25,402 nucleotides of DNA, taken from positions 1-25,402 of the forward strand of contig JAHBMJ010001833.1 of assembly GCA_018398765.1 (NCBI GenBank). Direction: 5' to 3'. Shown in pieces: positions 8,010-18,596 of this stretch. Position numbers and translations under genes: made by a program. A model generated the notes under the pieces. The model was given only the letters and a program-made list of their open reading frames with translations. It was not told the origin of the DNA and did no database searches. The first letter of the stretch is position 1. Each line of letters begins with the position of its first letter. The stretch is from Chromera velia (taxonomy: Eukaryota > Sar > Chromeraceae).

Positions 8010-10925
8010 TCACCCCCTACCAGACAGATGAACAGAGGATAGAGACTGGGAGACCCCTCTGAGGGCTCCTCTTCCTCTCCACTTTCCGTTCTTCCAGGCA
8101 GACCTATCTGCCTCCTCATACCCCATAGCTCCGGTGAACGACTGGAGGCCTGAATCCTTCCTCACCTTGTCATTGCACCTTCCTCCAGTGGACCTGACAG
8201 GCACGATAGAGGGGTCTTTCAAGGCCTCCCTCGTGAAACATGTTATCAAAAAACCCTTCGGGGCAAGCTCTTTCTCCTTCTCCTCCTCCTGAGGTAAGAC
8301 AGCGTCTCTAGTACTTGCGGGCCCCAGCAGGGGTCCCCCTAACTTGAACCTCGCCCCAAAATCCTCATCATCAGAATCCTCATCCTCAAAACCTTCTCTA
8401 CAAGTGGACATAGTCCAAGTACTCGTCTCCCCGTCTGACCTGTCCCCCTCTGTCATACTTGTAACAAGAGAGGGAGGCTCGCTGTCGGTGACATCCCCAC
8501 CCAGGGGATTTCCCACTCCTGCAACGTCTTCCATGCCCACCAGGATCCCATCCGTGGGTCCCTCCACTGGCTCTTCCTATGGAGCTCCCGAAGGAGCGGC
8601 TTTGGCAAGAGGACAAAGCTGAAGCGGAAGACGGCTCTCCTGCCTCCTCCTTAGGTTGGGAGTCCTCTCCCGGCAGCTCTACTGACTGCTTTGCTGCCGT
8701 TTCCTCCGAGGCCTTAGGCTCCTCCTTCTCCTTCTCTGCTATCTCATCTCCGTCGCTTCCCTTATCTTTGGAAGGGAGCTTTCCCAGTCCGGCTTTTCGG
8801 AGCTAGACTTCGTTTGTGATGGCCCGCAGAGCGGCAAGAGGAACAAAATCACCCCTCATCTCGAAACGAGGCCCCAACTGCCTCTTTCTAACTCTCGAGC
8901 GCTTCCCATCTATGTCCATCTCTCCAACTTTGAACTTGAGGGGGTCATAGGAGTTGACGTCGGGCTTGAGGGTAGCAAACTCATATGATTTGGCGTCATG
9001 TGAGTCCTTCAGGAGGGCGATCAGCTTCTTCCCTTCCCAAGGGGTGTTCCAGACCGCAACACATGTCAGTTTGCTCTTGGGTGGAGCGTCGTCATACGTC
9101 GAAAACTCTAATGCACCCGCGCTGGGCACCTCCCGCTCCCGCAGTGGGGTGTTCCCTGCCAATTTAGATACGACTGCCCCTCCCGGCAGTTCGTCTCCCA
9201 CCACAGGTCTACCCTCATCGTCAGAGTCCACCTGAACGACGGACTCGTACCCCTTCTTGTCGTCTGTGTCCACACCGGAATGCCTTCTCCTTCCTCCTCA
9301 CACTTTTTTTCTTCTTTCTGACGATGGGCCTTTATTCCAGTCCGTGTAGGCAAACTCCTCCCCCAAATCTGCCCCAGGTGAGAGGTCCCCCCCTCGCCCT
9401 TCTGTTTCTGGAGAGTCAGGAGGAAATCCTTCCTCCCCATCCCACTTCCAGTCTCCCACCGTCCTTCTTGCTGTCGCCAGATCCTTCTGAGCCTCCGGGC
9501 CCTGGTGGCTGGTCGTCATCATCGTCCTGACGGTGGTGGAATAGCTGTCCAGAGTGGTCTTCCTCCCCAAAAGACTCTTTGCCTTCTTTCTCCTCCTCTT
9601 TATTTGGCCCTTCTTCTTCCTGTACGCCTGCTTCCTTCTCCGCTCTCCCAGTGCTCGACCCGATCAACGCACTGGGGGGGGTCAGAATCTTTGCTTCTTC
9701 ATCTCCCCAAACATCCACGTCAACCCTTTCCTTGCAGTTATCCGATGGACGGACATGTATGGTGGGGTCCCCACCCACCTCTACAACCTTTCTCTCCTCA
9801 GTCTCATAGTGAAACTCCGGGAGATGCTCCTGTACCTTGTAGTGGTACTTGCTCAGGCAGTAAGCATAATAGAGGGCCTCCCCAGGGTTGAACTCATCCA
9901 GGACGAACATGTTCTGTTTGCCCCTCCTCTCTCTCTCTACCTTGAGGACCTTGACGTACCTCTTGTTTATCCAGTCCTCCCCATACTTTTGATGGCATCT
10001 TGCCTGAGCTGCTCTGGGGTAACAGTGGAGTCCAAATCCAGAGTTCTATCCTGCGCGGTGAAGGCGTCAAGAGCCGGATAAAATCCCAGCTCCAGCATGC
10101 GTTGCCCTGACAGCGAACCCATCGTCTGGCCCACCAGCTCCCACTTTCCAAGTCCAGTCCCCATGTTGTACCCGATAATCTAGTAAATACCTTCTTGTTG
10201 AGTCTACTGGGGGGCCTCATAGTTGATGTGCGCCGCCTTCCAGGGGAGCTGCCCAGCACGCTTCCCTCCATGGAATGTAGAAGCTATCATGAACGCCTCG
10301 CAGAACTTTGTCTGAAAATCCTCTGGAAAGGAGTCCATATGCTGCTCGGCCTCCACTGGCAAGCAAGGAAAGAAAATTCCAACCTCCAAGGGGCTTGCTC
10401 CTGGAGCCAACCAGCTCCTGAGCCTCCCGAGTACTGTCTCCCCCAAGACTCCAAGCAGACCTCCATCGTTGACACCAACGTCGATACTTGGTGGCTTGCG
10501 CGTCCAGGAGTCCCACACCCCCTGGTGGGCAGAGAAACGAGGAACGGCGTACTTGCCCCCCTTCTCCACGTACTTTTTACCCCGCAGGGGAGTCCGATAG
10601 AGGGTGCTCTCGAAACGAGCCCTCAACTTGAGAAGAAAGGAAGATAAAGGATCCACCAAGGTTCCTTGTATGTCCGACTGAAGGGGATCAGGACAAGGTA
10701 TCTGCCGGAGGCGCTCCAAACCTGGAGTGTTGTCCAGGATTCTTATCCGCTACGCCTCTGCGAGTAACACATTATGGAGGTCCCCCCCCATGCCTGCCCC
10801 TCCTCCGGCTGCTGCGGCCCCTCCGGAAGCCGAGGATGAGGATGAGGAGCCTTCCCCTACAGTAGCAGCTGCCGACGCGCTTGCATCTCCCGTGCCTCCG
10901 GTAGCAGCGGGAGGGGGAAGAGCCA
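8010..10925 (-). pseudogene. Unrecognised coding region between integrase and reverse transcriptase of the copia element
   Basis: About 2.9 kb of minus-strand coding relics. A good ATG at 10925-10923 begins MALPPPAATGGTGDAS, followed by an Ala/Ser/Gly-rich stretch, then a TAG, then a long frame (about 10719-10204) with hydrophobic/charged protein-like composition. Around 9990-9880 a segment with KRYVKVLKVERE and NMFVLDEFNPGEALYYAY recalls the end of copia integrases (a VxFDE-like block), but this is weak. From about 9800 to 8010 the frames are acidic and low in complexity (EDEDSDDEDFG, DDKKGYESVVQVDSDDEG) around a denser block (9130-8805) rich in Lys/Asp. I recognise no enzyme. It could be an expanded spacer, an extra domain, or a separate ORF. 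Stops and frameshifts make it a pseudogene. Confidence 0.55.
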
Positions 10926-11186
10926 TTCTGTTGTGAGAGGTGCCTCTGCGACGGAACGCCGACTCCGTAGGGTTAAACAGGTTCTTGTCCGTTGAAAAGG
11001 CCCTTCCACTCTAAGGCTGTGCAACCGCACGGCCGCAAGGAACCTGCCCAGGGAGGAGACACGGGAAGCTATGGTGCCCCCTCTGCTTTGACGTGTTAGG
11101 GTGATACTTAGCCCCCGTCCCTCCGTTCATGTCCTGCTCCGAGACCCACTTGTGCGGATGCATAATCTCCCTGTTTCTAAAGGAGT

Positions 11187-12254
11187 CTATGAGTTAATCA
11201 TCATTTTGAGGGGCTGGTCCCCCACCCCATCTGGATCCCACTTCTTGAAGCTGTGAGGAGGAGGCAGTAGCTTCTCAGGATAGATGTTGAGAAACGTGAA
11301 TCTCTCTTCTCCTTCGGGCTGTCGGGGCTCAACAGGCACACGATGCATGATAACCACCACTTCATACATTAGGGGGGTGAGGAACTGGACCCAGATCCCC
11401 CTCATGCTGACCCCGTCAGCAGGACTGCTGAGGATGCCCCAATCGTTGGTCATCTACCCTGGAATCTCACGCCCCCCGTAGAGAAGCTTGAATAGGGTCC
11501 CCCCCGCAGCTTCACTCCACAAACACAGGAGTGTCCAGCAACCTCCTATCGCAACCAGATGGGTCGCTCTGAGAGGGAAACAGTGACGTTCGTCCTACAT
11601 AAGGGTAGAAGTGATCTCCCGATTCTTCTGGTTTGCTCTCTCCATGAACGAGAGCATACCCTTTCCGGTGTAGGAGGGCCCTTGCCTCATCTCAACAGGG
11701 TGGTGGGTAGTGCTGTCACTGCGACACCAGGCGTCCACCAGCTGCCCAGTGCCTACTTTCTCACCGTCGATGATGATGAGGACGGGCTTTAGGCTACCCA
11801 TCCACCTCTGGCAGTAGTTGAGACAGTCGATCAATGACCGCTCGTCTCGATGCCAAATCGGGTGCCCAAGGCACGTATCAAACCCCAGCGAGTAGGCGAG
11901 GCCAATCCGATGAAAGCCTCCGGTTGCCTCAATAACCTCCCGGTTTTTTCAAAACCAGAAATCGAAAATTTACACCAAGCCCTTAGTGACCTGCCCAAGA
12001 CTCAGTTGGAGCGCATCACCCCTGCGTCGAATAGAGGGCTCCACAGCCTTGAGGAAGGGACAGATCGGGCAGTCGCAAAGCCACTTGGGGAGGGTGTTCT
12101 CTGACACATCGTACCCCATGTCCCTTATCGTCTTGAGCAGGGCAGCTGCTCCCGCATGCCTAAACCTCCGATGCCAGGCAAAGGCCTCCTCCCTGCTTTT
12201 GATCTCCGTAAGGAAGGCTAAGGGGCCGATCTGCTGCGCGTAAGCATTTTCCAC
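11187..12254 (-). pseudogene. pol: Copia Pol: GAG-pre-integrase zinc finger and integrase core (decayed)
   Basis: Role: joins the cDNA to the host chromosome. The N-terminal zinc-binding unit is clear: WHRRFRHAG (His codons 12173-12171 and 12158-12156) and CDCPICPFLKA, giving HX4H-X28-CX2C as in copia. A frameshift and a TAA near 11990-11960 follow. The core is then read at 11920-11595 with IIIDGEKV, a candidate second catalytic Asp, and GMLSFMERANQKNREI, which matches the ER.N block with the catalytic Glu. The spacing between them is 41 residues, more than the classic 35. The first Asp is not assignable. Another frame (11453-11187) carries the probable C-terminal part (WVQFLTPLMYEVVVIMHRVP). 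Strong for the zinc finger, moderate for the core. Confidence 0.72.
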
Positions 12255-12305
12255 CAGACCGTCCCTGCCGTCTCCGGCTCCATGAAAGACTGTCGGGCCG
12301 ACCTT

Positions 12306-12689
12306 TCAGTACTCTTCCTCTGTCTCTTCCGGTGCCCACCCCCCGATAAGGAAGATGGTCATTGGATAGCAGCCGCGGGGAATGTACCCCCTTGGGTGCT
12401 CAGACAGGTCGTCTCCCTTCCTCCTGGCTCTATACCTGCCGGCGTTCTGCCAGCCATGCTGGAAGATGTAGGAGACGAACTGAGTCTCGTTCACCTGGTA
12501 GCATTGCTTGTAACCATAGGTGCCACCATCAGGCCCCTTCTGACGGCGTGGGTGTTCCGTGATGCTGTTGTCATAGTCGACATCCTGGAGGTCGTTGAGT
12601 CCCCTCCCGACCTGAGCACCTCCCGGCGGTCCCCAGGCGTAGAAGATGGTGATCCCCTCGGGCACAGAAACTTCTATGGGGGACGGCAT
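12306..12689 (-). pseudogene. Copia Pol segment between protease and integrase, no recognised domain
   Basis: A 127-codon open frame on the minus strand, starting MPSPIEVSVPEGITIFYAWG. Its composition is protein-like (YGYKQCYQVNETQFVSYIF), with no known domain visible. It lies between the protease region and the integrase zinc finger in the same orientation, so it is probably part of the same polyprotein. Frameshifts separate it from both neighbours. Confidence 0.5.
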
Positions 12690-12723
12690 GATTAAATGAT
12701 GATTTTCACATCCACTGTGGGCC

Positions 12724-13521
12724 TTACTTGTCGTACCCCCATCCAGTGACGAGACGCCATGTGATAGATGTCTTCATTATAGGTCTCGTACTCCTGCCAA
12801 ATGCATACTTCTCACGCCTCCCACGCAGGGGTTCTTGTTCGATCCTCCTCAGGAATGAACAAAACCCCTCCAGGAGCGTTGAAACTTCCTCACCAACACG
12901 GGCGCCTGCTCGATGTTGTAGATGAGGAAGGGGATGATGTAGTTCATCGTGCCCTCCCATGCGCAGTCTAACTGCCTTTTTGCATAGAAAGGCGGCACCC
13001 CGCCCCAGCCCTTTGGAGCATATTGGGACCAGCAGAGGGAGCTCCCAGATAATGAAGTCGTCCCCCAGGAGACTCCGCAGCATTACCAAGGTCTATGCCG
13101 GCATGAGATTCCCGAACGTGCACGAGTCTATCAGCACGTGCAGGAGCTGCCTCTTCGGGGTCCCTCTCGCAGAGATAAATACTGAGATTCTCCTCATCCT
13201 GTCTGTCGAAGGAGGGAACCCCCGCTCCCGGAACTCACCATCATTGATGGCAGACTCCATCATCTCCTTGTTATCCTTCCGATCAGGGAGGGGAAGAGAC
13301 CTGAACGCATCTTCGGTCGTCAGACCTCCCTCCGGGGAGTCTGCCACCTCGGTGTCCTTGTCAATGTTATGCTCTTCTGAGAAGATGTGGGGCTCCTCGA
13401 CCTCCATCATTCGATGGTGACAGCCCGAGTCCTCTGATTGATCTATCCCCGAAACGCTTCCATCGTAGTAATAGAGTTGTTCGGGTCCTCCCGGGACCTC
13501 CCTCCCAGGAAGATGGCCCAT
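12724..13521 (-). pseudogene. Copia Pol: aspartic protease region with altered active site
   Basis: Role: cleaves the Gag-Pol polyprotein. One minus-strand frame runs from 13521 to 12724 with a single TAG at 13095-13093. An acidic N-terminal part is followed by RISVFISARGTPKRQLL and HVLIDSCTFGNLMP. The hydrophobic strand followed by Asp-Ser is where retroelement proteases carry D-S/T-G. Here the third residue is Cys (TGC; one base from GGC). The catalytic Asp codon is 13128-13126. The TAG follows seven codons after the glycine of FGN. Downstream, FIIWELPLLVPICSKGLG could form the rest of the fold. The position before integrase fits. I am fairly sure of the assignment; the Cys and the stop indicate loss of function. 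Confidence 0.65.
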
Positions 13522-13592
13522 CCCACTTGCTCTTCCGCATTCTATCCAGGCTTCAGCATGTCTTCATACCACAAACCGGTTATGACATACAC

Positions 13593-14864
13593 TCACCTGG
13601 CCGTCTCCCAGTCTGTGTCAGCAGCCCTGTGCCAACCCTCCCACTCGAGTCTGTCTGACCGATTGAAAATATTGGCAGCTTCCTCATACCAGACTGAGAA
13701 GACGTTGTAGGCGTCCTCTGTCCTGAATGTCCCCGCTCCGTCTCCATCCAACCAATCAGGGTAGTACTGAGACCCGGGTCTCCCCCCAAGTCTCAGCCTA
13801 TACCTGTCTGCGAACGTGACTCCCCGAATGCGAGCTTGTTCCGCCAACACCCCCCCAGTCTGCACTTATGAAACTGGCTGTACCGAGGGGGCACTAGCGC
13901 TTCGTTGGTTGCCTCCTTGCTGCCTGCCGAACGGCTGATCCGTTCTGCCAGGACCCGGCCCCGAGTAGCCGTGATGCCCTCGAGACCCGCCGCTGCCCCC
14001 TCGGCCACAAGAGGAGCCACCACCCCCCCGACCTCTGCCTCTGGAGCTTCCATGGCCGCCTTCACGCCCACCTCCCGCTGCCATAGATAACAGCTGCAAC
14101 ACAGCATTGGAGGGCCCAGGGTGATGGTGCACAAGTCCATCTTGTGCTCTGCAAGTCAGTATCTACCGCACCGCGGCTGAGACATCCTCAGATGAGGACA
14201 AGACAAGGAGCCTCCTTGGTCTGAGTGGCCGTCAGCGCGTCTGCACCTCCTGCATGCGGTGTTGCCTTCAGCCGGCCTCCATCGTTTGTCCCACATGGAT
14301 CCAGGTTCACCATCCCAGGTTCCAAACGGAACAGCCCTTGTCCCCCTGCCTCCAGGGGTGGCGGAGTCTGGTAGGTCACTACCATAGAATCGAACAGGGG
14401 GTCTACCCCCATCAACAAAATAGTTCCCATACCTGTCTCTGTCCATGTCGTGGTCAAGTATGTCGGGGACGTTCATAATGGGACGTCCACCGCCGCCTTC
14501 TCCACCGCCCCCACCTCTTTTGGATGAGGAGCCCCCTGAGCTCTTTCCACCAGGACTACTCCCCCTTCGACTGCCAGCCTGGCTGCCTCTTCGACCTCCT
14601 CCCTATCTTTGCTGAGATCCGCCGCCTTGCGATCCTCCTGCTCCTCCTCCCTATTGCGCTGGTGGTGGTCCCCCCCCACCCTGTCCGGAGGGGTTGCCTA
14701 ATGCTGCAGAGCCTCCTTTCCCCCTCTTAGGCGGGGACTTGCTCTTTCCCCTGGGAGGCACCCCCCCAGGTCCAGCAAAGGTAACAAAAGAATCAGGGAC
14801 AATCTGGGGTCCCCCCCGATTACCTGTATTCCCACCTGCGGTCAATGCTGCAGTGAGCTGCTGC
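13593..14864 (-). pseudogene. gag: Copia Gag, C-terminal part (downstream of the insertion), RNA-binding type
   Basis: Continues gag after the nested DNA element. It starts QQLTAALTAGGNTGNRGG at 14862 and runs in a basic Lys/Pro/Gly-rich frame (PPRGKSKSPPKRGKGG) to TAG at 14651. After a frameshift, a charged Glu/Lys-rich frame follows (14679-14473), then one with NTACRRCRRADGHSDQGG (about 14265-14212). That is a Cys-Cys-His arrangement like a damaged zinc knuckle, but the spacing is not the canonical CX2CX4HX4C. Then comes an RGG box (SSRGRGRGGGGSSCGRGG, about 14067-14014). After a TAA at 13868-13866 the same frame continues to 13593 with an aromatic-rich segment (DAYNVFSVWYEEAANIF). RGG and knuckle-like motifs fit nucleic-acid binding by Gag. 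Confidence 0.65.
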
Positions 14865-14912
14865 AGGCTTGTGCCTTTAAAAGTGGACTTTTGCCCTCAA
14901 GTCGGACTTTTA
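14865..14912 (+). repeat. Left terminal inverted repeat of the 5.4-kb element
   Basis: Starts AGGCTTGTGCC and ends GTCGGACTTTTA. It pairs with 20211-20258 at 46 of 48 positions. Confidence 0.92.
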
Positions 14913-15769
14913 TCTTAATTCATTCAAAAAAGCCTAAATTCTAGCCTATTAGTAAATTTGAAATCTTCCACCTAATATCATATAATTGAGAATGAAAGAG
15001 ATGATCATACATTATTTATTCATCAACTAATTATTTATAAAAAAATATAATATGACTATATCAGTCATATACAATGTGGCACATTTTGTAGAAACTAATA
15101 TACTGTCATGCAATCTTAAATTCCTTTAAAATCTAGTTTATCTAGACTGAGTGGTTTATGATGGTTTAAAAATTAATTATAAACATTTTTTTATAAAATA
15201 TTTAATAGTCTATTAATTAGTAATAAAAACTAGAAAATTGCTTTGTCAGATGATCCGACTCAGATCTATGCTTTAAGTGCTGAACAAATTAAATTTTTGA
15301 ATTATTTTTTATAAATGCATTTATAAAAAATCTAGAAATGCATGTCACCGAATTTTTAAAAAAGAAGCTGGCCTGGGATCTAACTTTAAAACAGCTTGCG
15401 CACACCCAGCTCTATAGCGCACGTACATCGAACCCAGCAGCTGCATAACACAAGTGTTTCAAAATAAAATGTTTCGGCATAGTTTAGCTATCATTTATAT
15501 GCATGTGCATGGAAACACGTGAACTTCAAGCAAAAATGACACCCCAGACTGGGGGTTGCATCTAAAGCGAATCCTATTAGCGCAGGTAGTTGCTTATTGA
15601 TCTACAACTTTCAAATCAGGAAGGAATGCAGCTGTATACATACCATCACATAAGATTCATGCGGTTTAAACCAATGGCATAGCGATTGGAAAGGAAAGAG
15701 TAATTCACATGGCAACAGAAAGAAAAGAAAGGTGCATGATTTCAGTGGAGGATTTCCTCTAGTGAGAAG
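14913..15769. other. AT-rich subterminal DNA without a gene
   Basis: Rich in ATTTA and TTATAAA to about 15350, then mixed-composition DNA. No coding frame or RNA gene recognised. Confidence 0.55.
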
Positions 15770-16298
15770 TCAAAAAGAGAAGAAAAAGACAGAAAAAAGA
15801 CTCCAAGAGAGAAGAAAAAAAGAAGGAGGGAGGAGAACAGGTAAAAAGAGCTTGGCTAGGGAGCTTTGGGGATATAGAAAGAGGAGGGGACAGTTACTAT
15901 AGGGAGGAGAGAAACGAGTCCAAAGAGGAAGTCCCAGTCGAGAGTCTGCATGACGAGATTGAGAAAAGGAAAAATGGAGTACACATACACAGGATTGAGA
16001 CAATTTGAAGGAGAGATAAATGGAGAAAAACAAAAGAGAAAGCGAAGATGAAACAGGGAGGAAGGGGAAATATTGAGAGAAGGTGGAAAGGGAGGTGCCG
16101 AGAGGACTCTGAGTCAATGTCAGAGCAGAGACGGAGGGACAGATAAAGAGAGATATAGGGAGAGAAGGGGAGGGAAGGGGGGAGAAACAATGATGTATAC
16201 ACATAACCAAACACGCTTACATCAGCTTGTGGACACCGGCGTACATCGACACAGACACAGACATATACGGACACGTACAGTCACAGATGCATATATAT

Positions 16299-16338
<40 letters not shown>

Positions 16339-16354
16339 ACACACACACACACAT

Positions 16355-16390
<36 letters not shown>

Positions 16391-16560
16391 CATGTGACAG
16401 AAAGAGTGAATGAAGAACTCATAGAAAAAGGCACGAGGAGAGAAAAGAGGGAGAGAGGGAGAGAGAGAGAGAGAGAGAAGGGGGGGGGGGGGGGGGGGGG
16501 NGGGGGGGGGGGGGGAGAGGGAGAGGGAGAGGGAGAGGGAGAGGTAGACACAGATATAGG
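15770..16560 (+). repeat. Long purine-rich region with GA, CA and poly-G microsatellites
   Basis: The plus strand is mostly G/A for about 800 bp, interrupted by a pure CA repeat at about 16301-16369 and a GA run at 16369-16390. A poly-G run follows at about 16480-16515, with one unresolved base (N) at 16501, then GGGAGA units to about 16541. Open frames on both strands here (for example 16073-16651) encode only repeat-derived low-complexity residues and are not genes. Confidence 0.85.
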
Positions 16561-16894
16561 TATGCTGAGGCTCGGACAAGAGAGGTTCCTCTCTGACAGT
16601 TCAGACCTCTACTTAGCAGCGGTAGAAAACACCACTATGACACAGAAATAACACTGTTAAACAGGGTGGACTGCAATAAAAAGAAAGGAGAGCAGGGGTG
16701 TAAAAGCAGAGGAAAGTACGTGATCTGGGTAAAAATGCAGGGGAGTCTGAGGGGGGGCACATTTTTACCAACAACAGCCCCTTCTCGGTAAAAATGCAGG
16801 AGGCTGGGGGGGGTGGCGTATACAATGCAGCAGAGAAAAGGACAGAAAACAACTTTTTAATATATAACAGATACAGAAAAATTTCAAAATGGAA

Positions 16895-16902
16895 GTAGGG
16901 GG
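16895..16902. other. 8-bp target-site duplication of the hAT-like element, left copy (GTAGGGGG)
   Basis: Identical to 18175-18182 directly after the other end. Confidence 0.85.
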
Positions 16903-18174
16903 CAGGGTTGCCGATTTTTTTGGCGGTAGACAAACTTCATTACCGGTAACCGGTAATTACTGGCAGAGTTTGCTGGCAGTTAGCAAAGACTTGGCAGAAT
17001 TCTAACAGTGACTAACGCTTTTCAATAACCTAAGTCCTAGGTTATAGGTTAATCAATCAATCATTTAAGGCTAGACTTAAGGTCAATTCAAAAAGTCAAT
17101 GCGTCATCTATAGGGACAGCTATGCGGCCAGTGTGCTTGAAAATGATACAAGTCGAAGCAATGGGTCCCGTTTTGCACTTAGCGCCCAAAGACAGAGAAC
17201 CGCTGGCCACAATGACCACAGCTGTCCCAGACAGATACATCCGTACGATTCCAACAACGGAAAGAGTCCGCCTCAAAGTTTGGGCAGTCCTCCCAATCCA
17301 GTGCTCCAGCCTCTAAAGAAAGACCCGCCGCTAAAAGCTGATGTCTGAGGCCTTGACGAAGAGGATGATGTTCTTTCCCTTCAACTTGAGGGCGAGAATG
17401 CAGCCTGAGGGAAAAAAAGAGGGAGACGCAGCGTAAAAGAAGAAGGCTCTCCAAAAAGAGCCGTGATTTGTGTTCTCCCCCCCTCTGCCCCAGCCTCTGC
17501 TAGTGTTCGGTCCCCTCAGGCGCCGGTCCCCTCTGGTACCCCAGCTTCTGGCTTCTTTTTACAGCTGCGGTGCAGCAGCCACATCTGCCCCTTCCTCTTT
17601 CCATCCAAGACCATCCAGCCTTAGACCTAGCCGCACTACGGGGGCAGCTCGAGGAGGCAATGTTCTTCTTGCTCTTCCCCCCTCAGTAAACCGGGCAGGA
17701 GCTGCGCAAGTACAGAGTCGCAGGCTTACTATCTCCTTGTTTTTCAAAAAGAAGTAGACTTTTTCCGTCTCTTACTTTGATCGCTCTCTAATGACGGTTA
17801 AGGCCTCAAGGCTGATATACAGAGAAGCAGAATAGTGAGAGATGAAGCAAAGTCAAAAAAGAGAGTAGTTGTTAGACAGACGCTGTCATAGAGCTGTTAG
17901 AACTTTTTGCCACTTATAAGGATGAAACAGTTAAAAATTTATATTTTTAAAATATTTTTTAAATTTTTTTTTGTGTGTGAGTAGGCTTTTCAAATGCCAA
18001 TAAACACTTAAAAACATATTTTTGAAGGTTGGCGCCGCAGACGAAATTTTTTTTTTTTGACCATAATTTTTATCATTTTTTTTGTCGGTAAAAGGAAAGC
18101 AGACTGAGACCATTACCGATTACCGGCAATTGCTGGTAGACTAGACCTGTTTACCGACCAAAAAAGCAACCCTG
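16903..18174. mobile_element. Non-autonomous hAT-like transposon, 1,272 bp
   Basis: The ends are CAGGGTTGC...GCAACCCTG, the CAGGG-type terminus common in hAT elements. The inverted repeat continues imperfectly for about 29 bp (TTTTTTGG then CGGTA). The flanks are a perfect 8-bp duplication GTAGGGGG (16895-16902 and 18175-18182), the diagnostic hAT size. Inside each end is a second inverted pair of ACCGGTAAT/ATTACCGG-type motifs (about 16941-16957 and 18114-18130). No intact transposase; the only coding-like content is the decayed frame at 17082-17624. Confidence 0.85.
17082..17624 (+). pseudogene. Decayed exon-like frame inside the hAT-like element
   Basis: One plus-strand frame stays open for 181 codons from 17082 to a TAG at 17622-17624, except for two TGA codons (17346-17348 and 17406-17408). 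Both could derive from CGA (Arg) by one C-to-T change. There is no start Met at the beginning, which follows TTAAG and could be a splice acceptor. The product is hydrophilic and looks like a nuclear protein linker: a Ser/Asn/His/Gln-rich part, then acidic GLDEEDDVLSLQLEGENAA, basic GKKRGRRSVKEEG, and a Pro/Ala/Ser-rich part. A polypyrimidine stretch ending in ACAG (17553-17564) could be another acceptor. It may be a transposase relic or a captured host exon. No domain is recognised. Confidence 0.35.
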
Positions 18175-18182
18175 GTAGGGGG
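18175..18182. other. 8-bp target-site duplication of the hAT-like element, right copy (GTAGGGGG)
   Basis: Identical to 16895-16902. Within a G-rich run, so the final base of the match is less informative. Confidence 0.85.
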
Positions 18183-18256
18183 GGTGCATTTTTATTAAAC
18201 AGGGGCCGTTGTCCGTAAAAATACGCCCCCCCCCAAACCCACCTGCATTTTTACCC

Positions 18257-18596
18257 ACGACTGACTAAGATCAAGGAATTCAACTAAGACTCACTGAAGC
18301 AAGACTGACCATCGCTGGACTTCTGCTTGAGGTTGCTATGATTGTCTAAGTACTTAAAGCATAATTGAAGATGTACTTGCATGCAACATCACATGCAAGT
18401 ATCTGTATAAGAATCAGATTGACCAAAGAGAGATCCCACATCATGGGTCTCCTGGACAGACTGAAAAGGCAAGAAACGGAACACAAAGTGCATAAAAAGT
18501 AAATACAGAAACTCTGGATGCCTGCTAAGTTAGCCTGTCTCTGTGATAATTTTGAAAATTCTATCAGGAAGGGGCTGATCTGGGTCAAAATATGGA
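18257..18596. other. Spacer without a recognisable gene
   Basis: Mixed-composition DNA between the fold-back element and the tandem array. Contains an inverted pair CTTGCATG/CATGCAAG near 18376-18401. TGATCTGGGT at about 18576-18585 also precedes the fold-back element at 16721-16730. Confidence 0.4.

Larger units (their letters stand above)
16727..18256. mobile_element. MITE-like fold-back element with about 73-bp inverted repeats, split by a hAT-like element
   Basis: 16727-16799 and 18184-18256 are inverted copies, by eye around 80% identical. Both begin GGGTAAAAATGCAGG and contain ATTTTTAC followed by ACAAC.GCCCC. Without the hAT-like insertion and one 8-bp duplication the element is about 250 bp, so it is mostly its own inverted repeats, as in a MITE. 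Each arm contains a smaller inverted pair ATTTTTACC/GGTAAAAAT. No target-site duplication is clear. Confidence 0.75.

Noticed and set aside
7242-10647. Long plus-strand frames opposite the copia pol (for example 7695-8042, 9554-10081, 10195-10647)
   Set aside because: They are antisense shadows of the minus-strand Pol relics, rich in Pro/Ser/Leu from the purine bias of the coding strand, with no domain.
14212-14265. Canonical Gag zinc knuckle
   Set aside because: Cys-Cys-His residues are present but the spacing (CX2CX5H and a distant Cys) does not match CX2CX4HX4C; kept only as a possible damaged remnant.
15400-15450. GGGTTCGAT on the minus strand as a tRNA B box
   Set aside because: No matching A box, acceptor stem or anticodon arm could be folded around it.
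16073-16651. 192-codon plus-strand frame through the CA/GA/poly-G region and its antisense frames
   Set aside because: The translation consists of repeat-derived residues (His/Thr, Glu/Arg, Gly) and crosses an N; no protein-like part.
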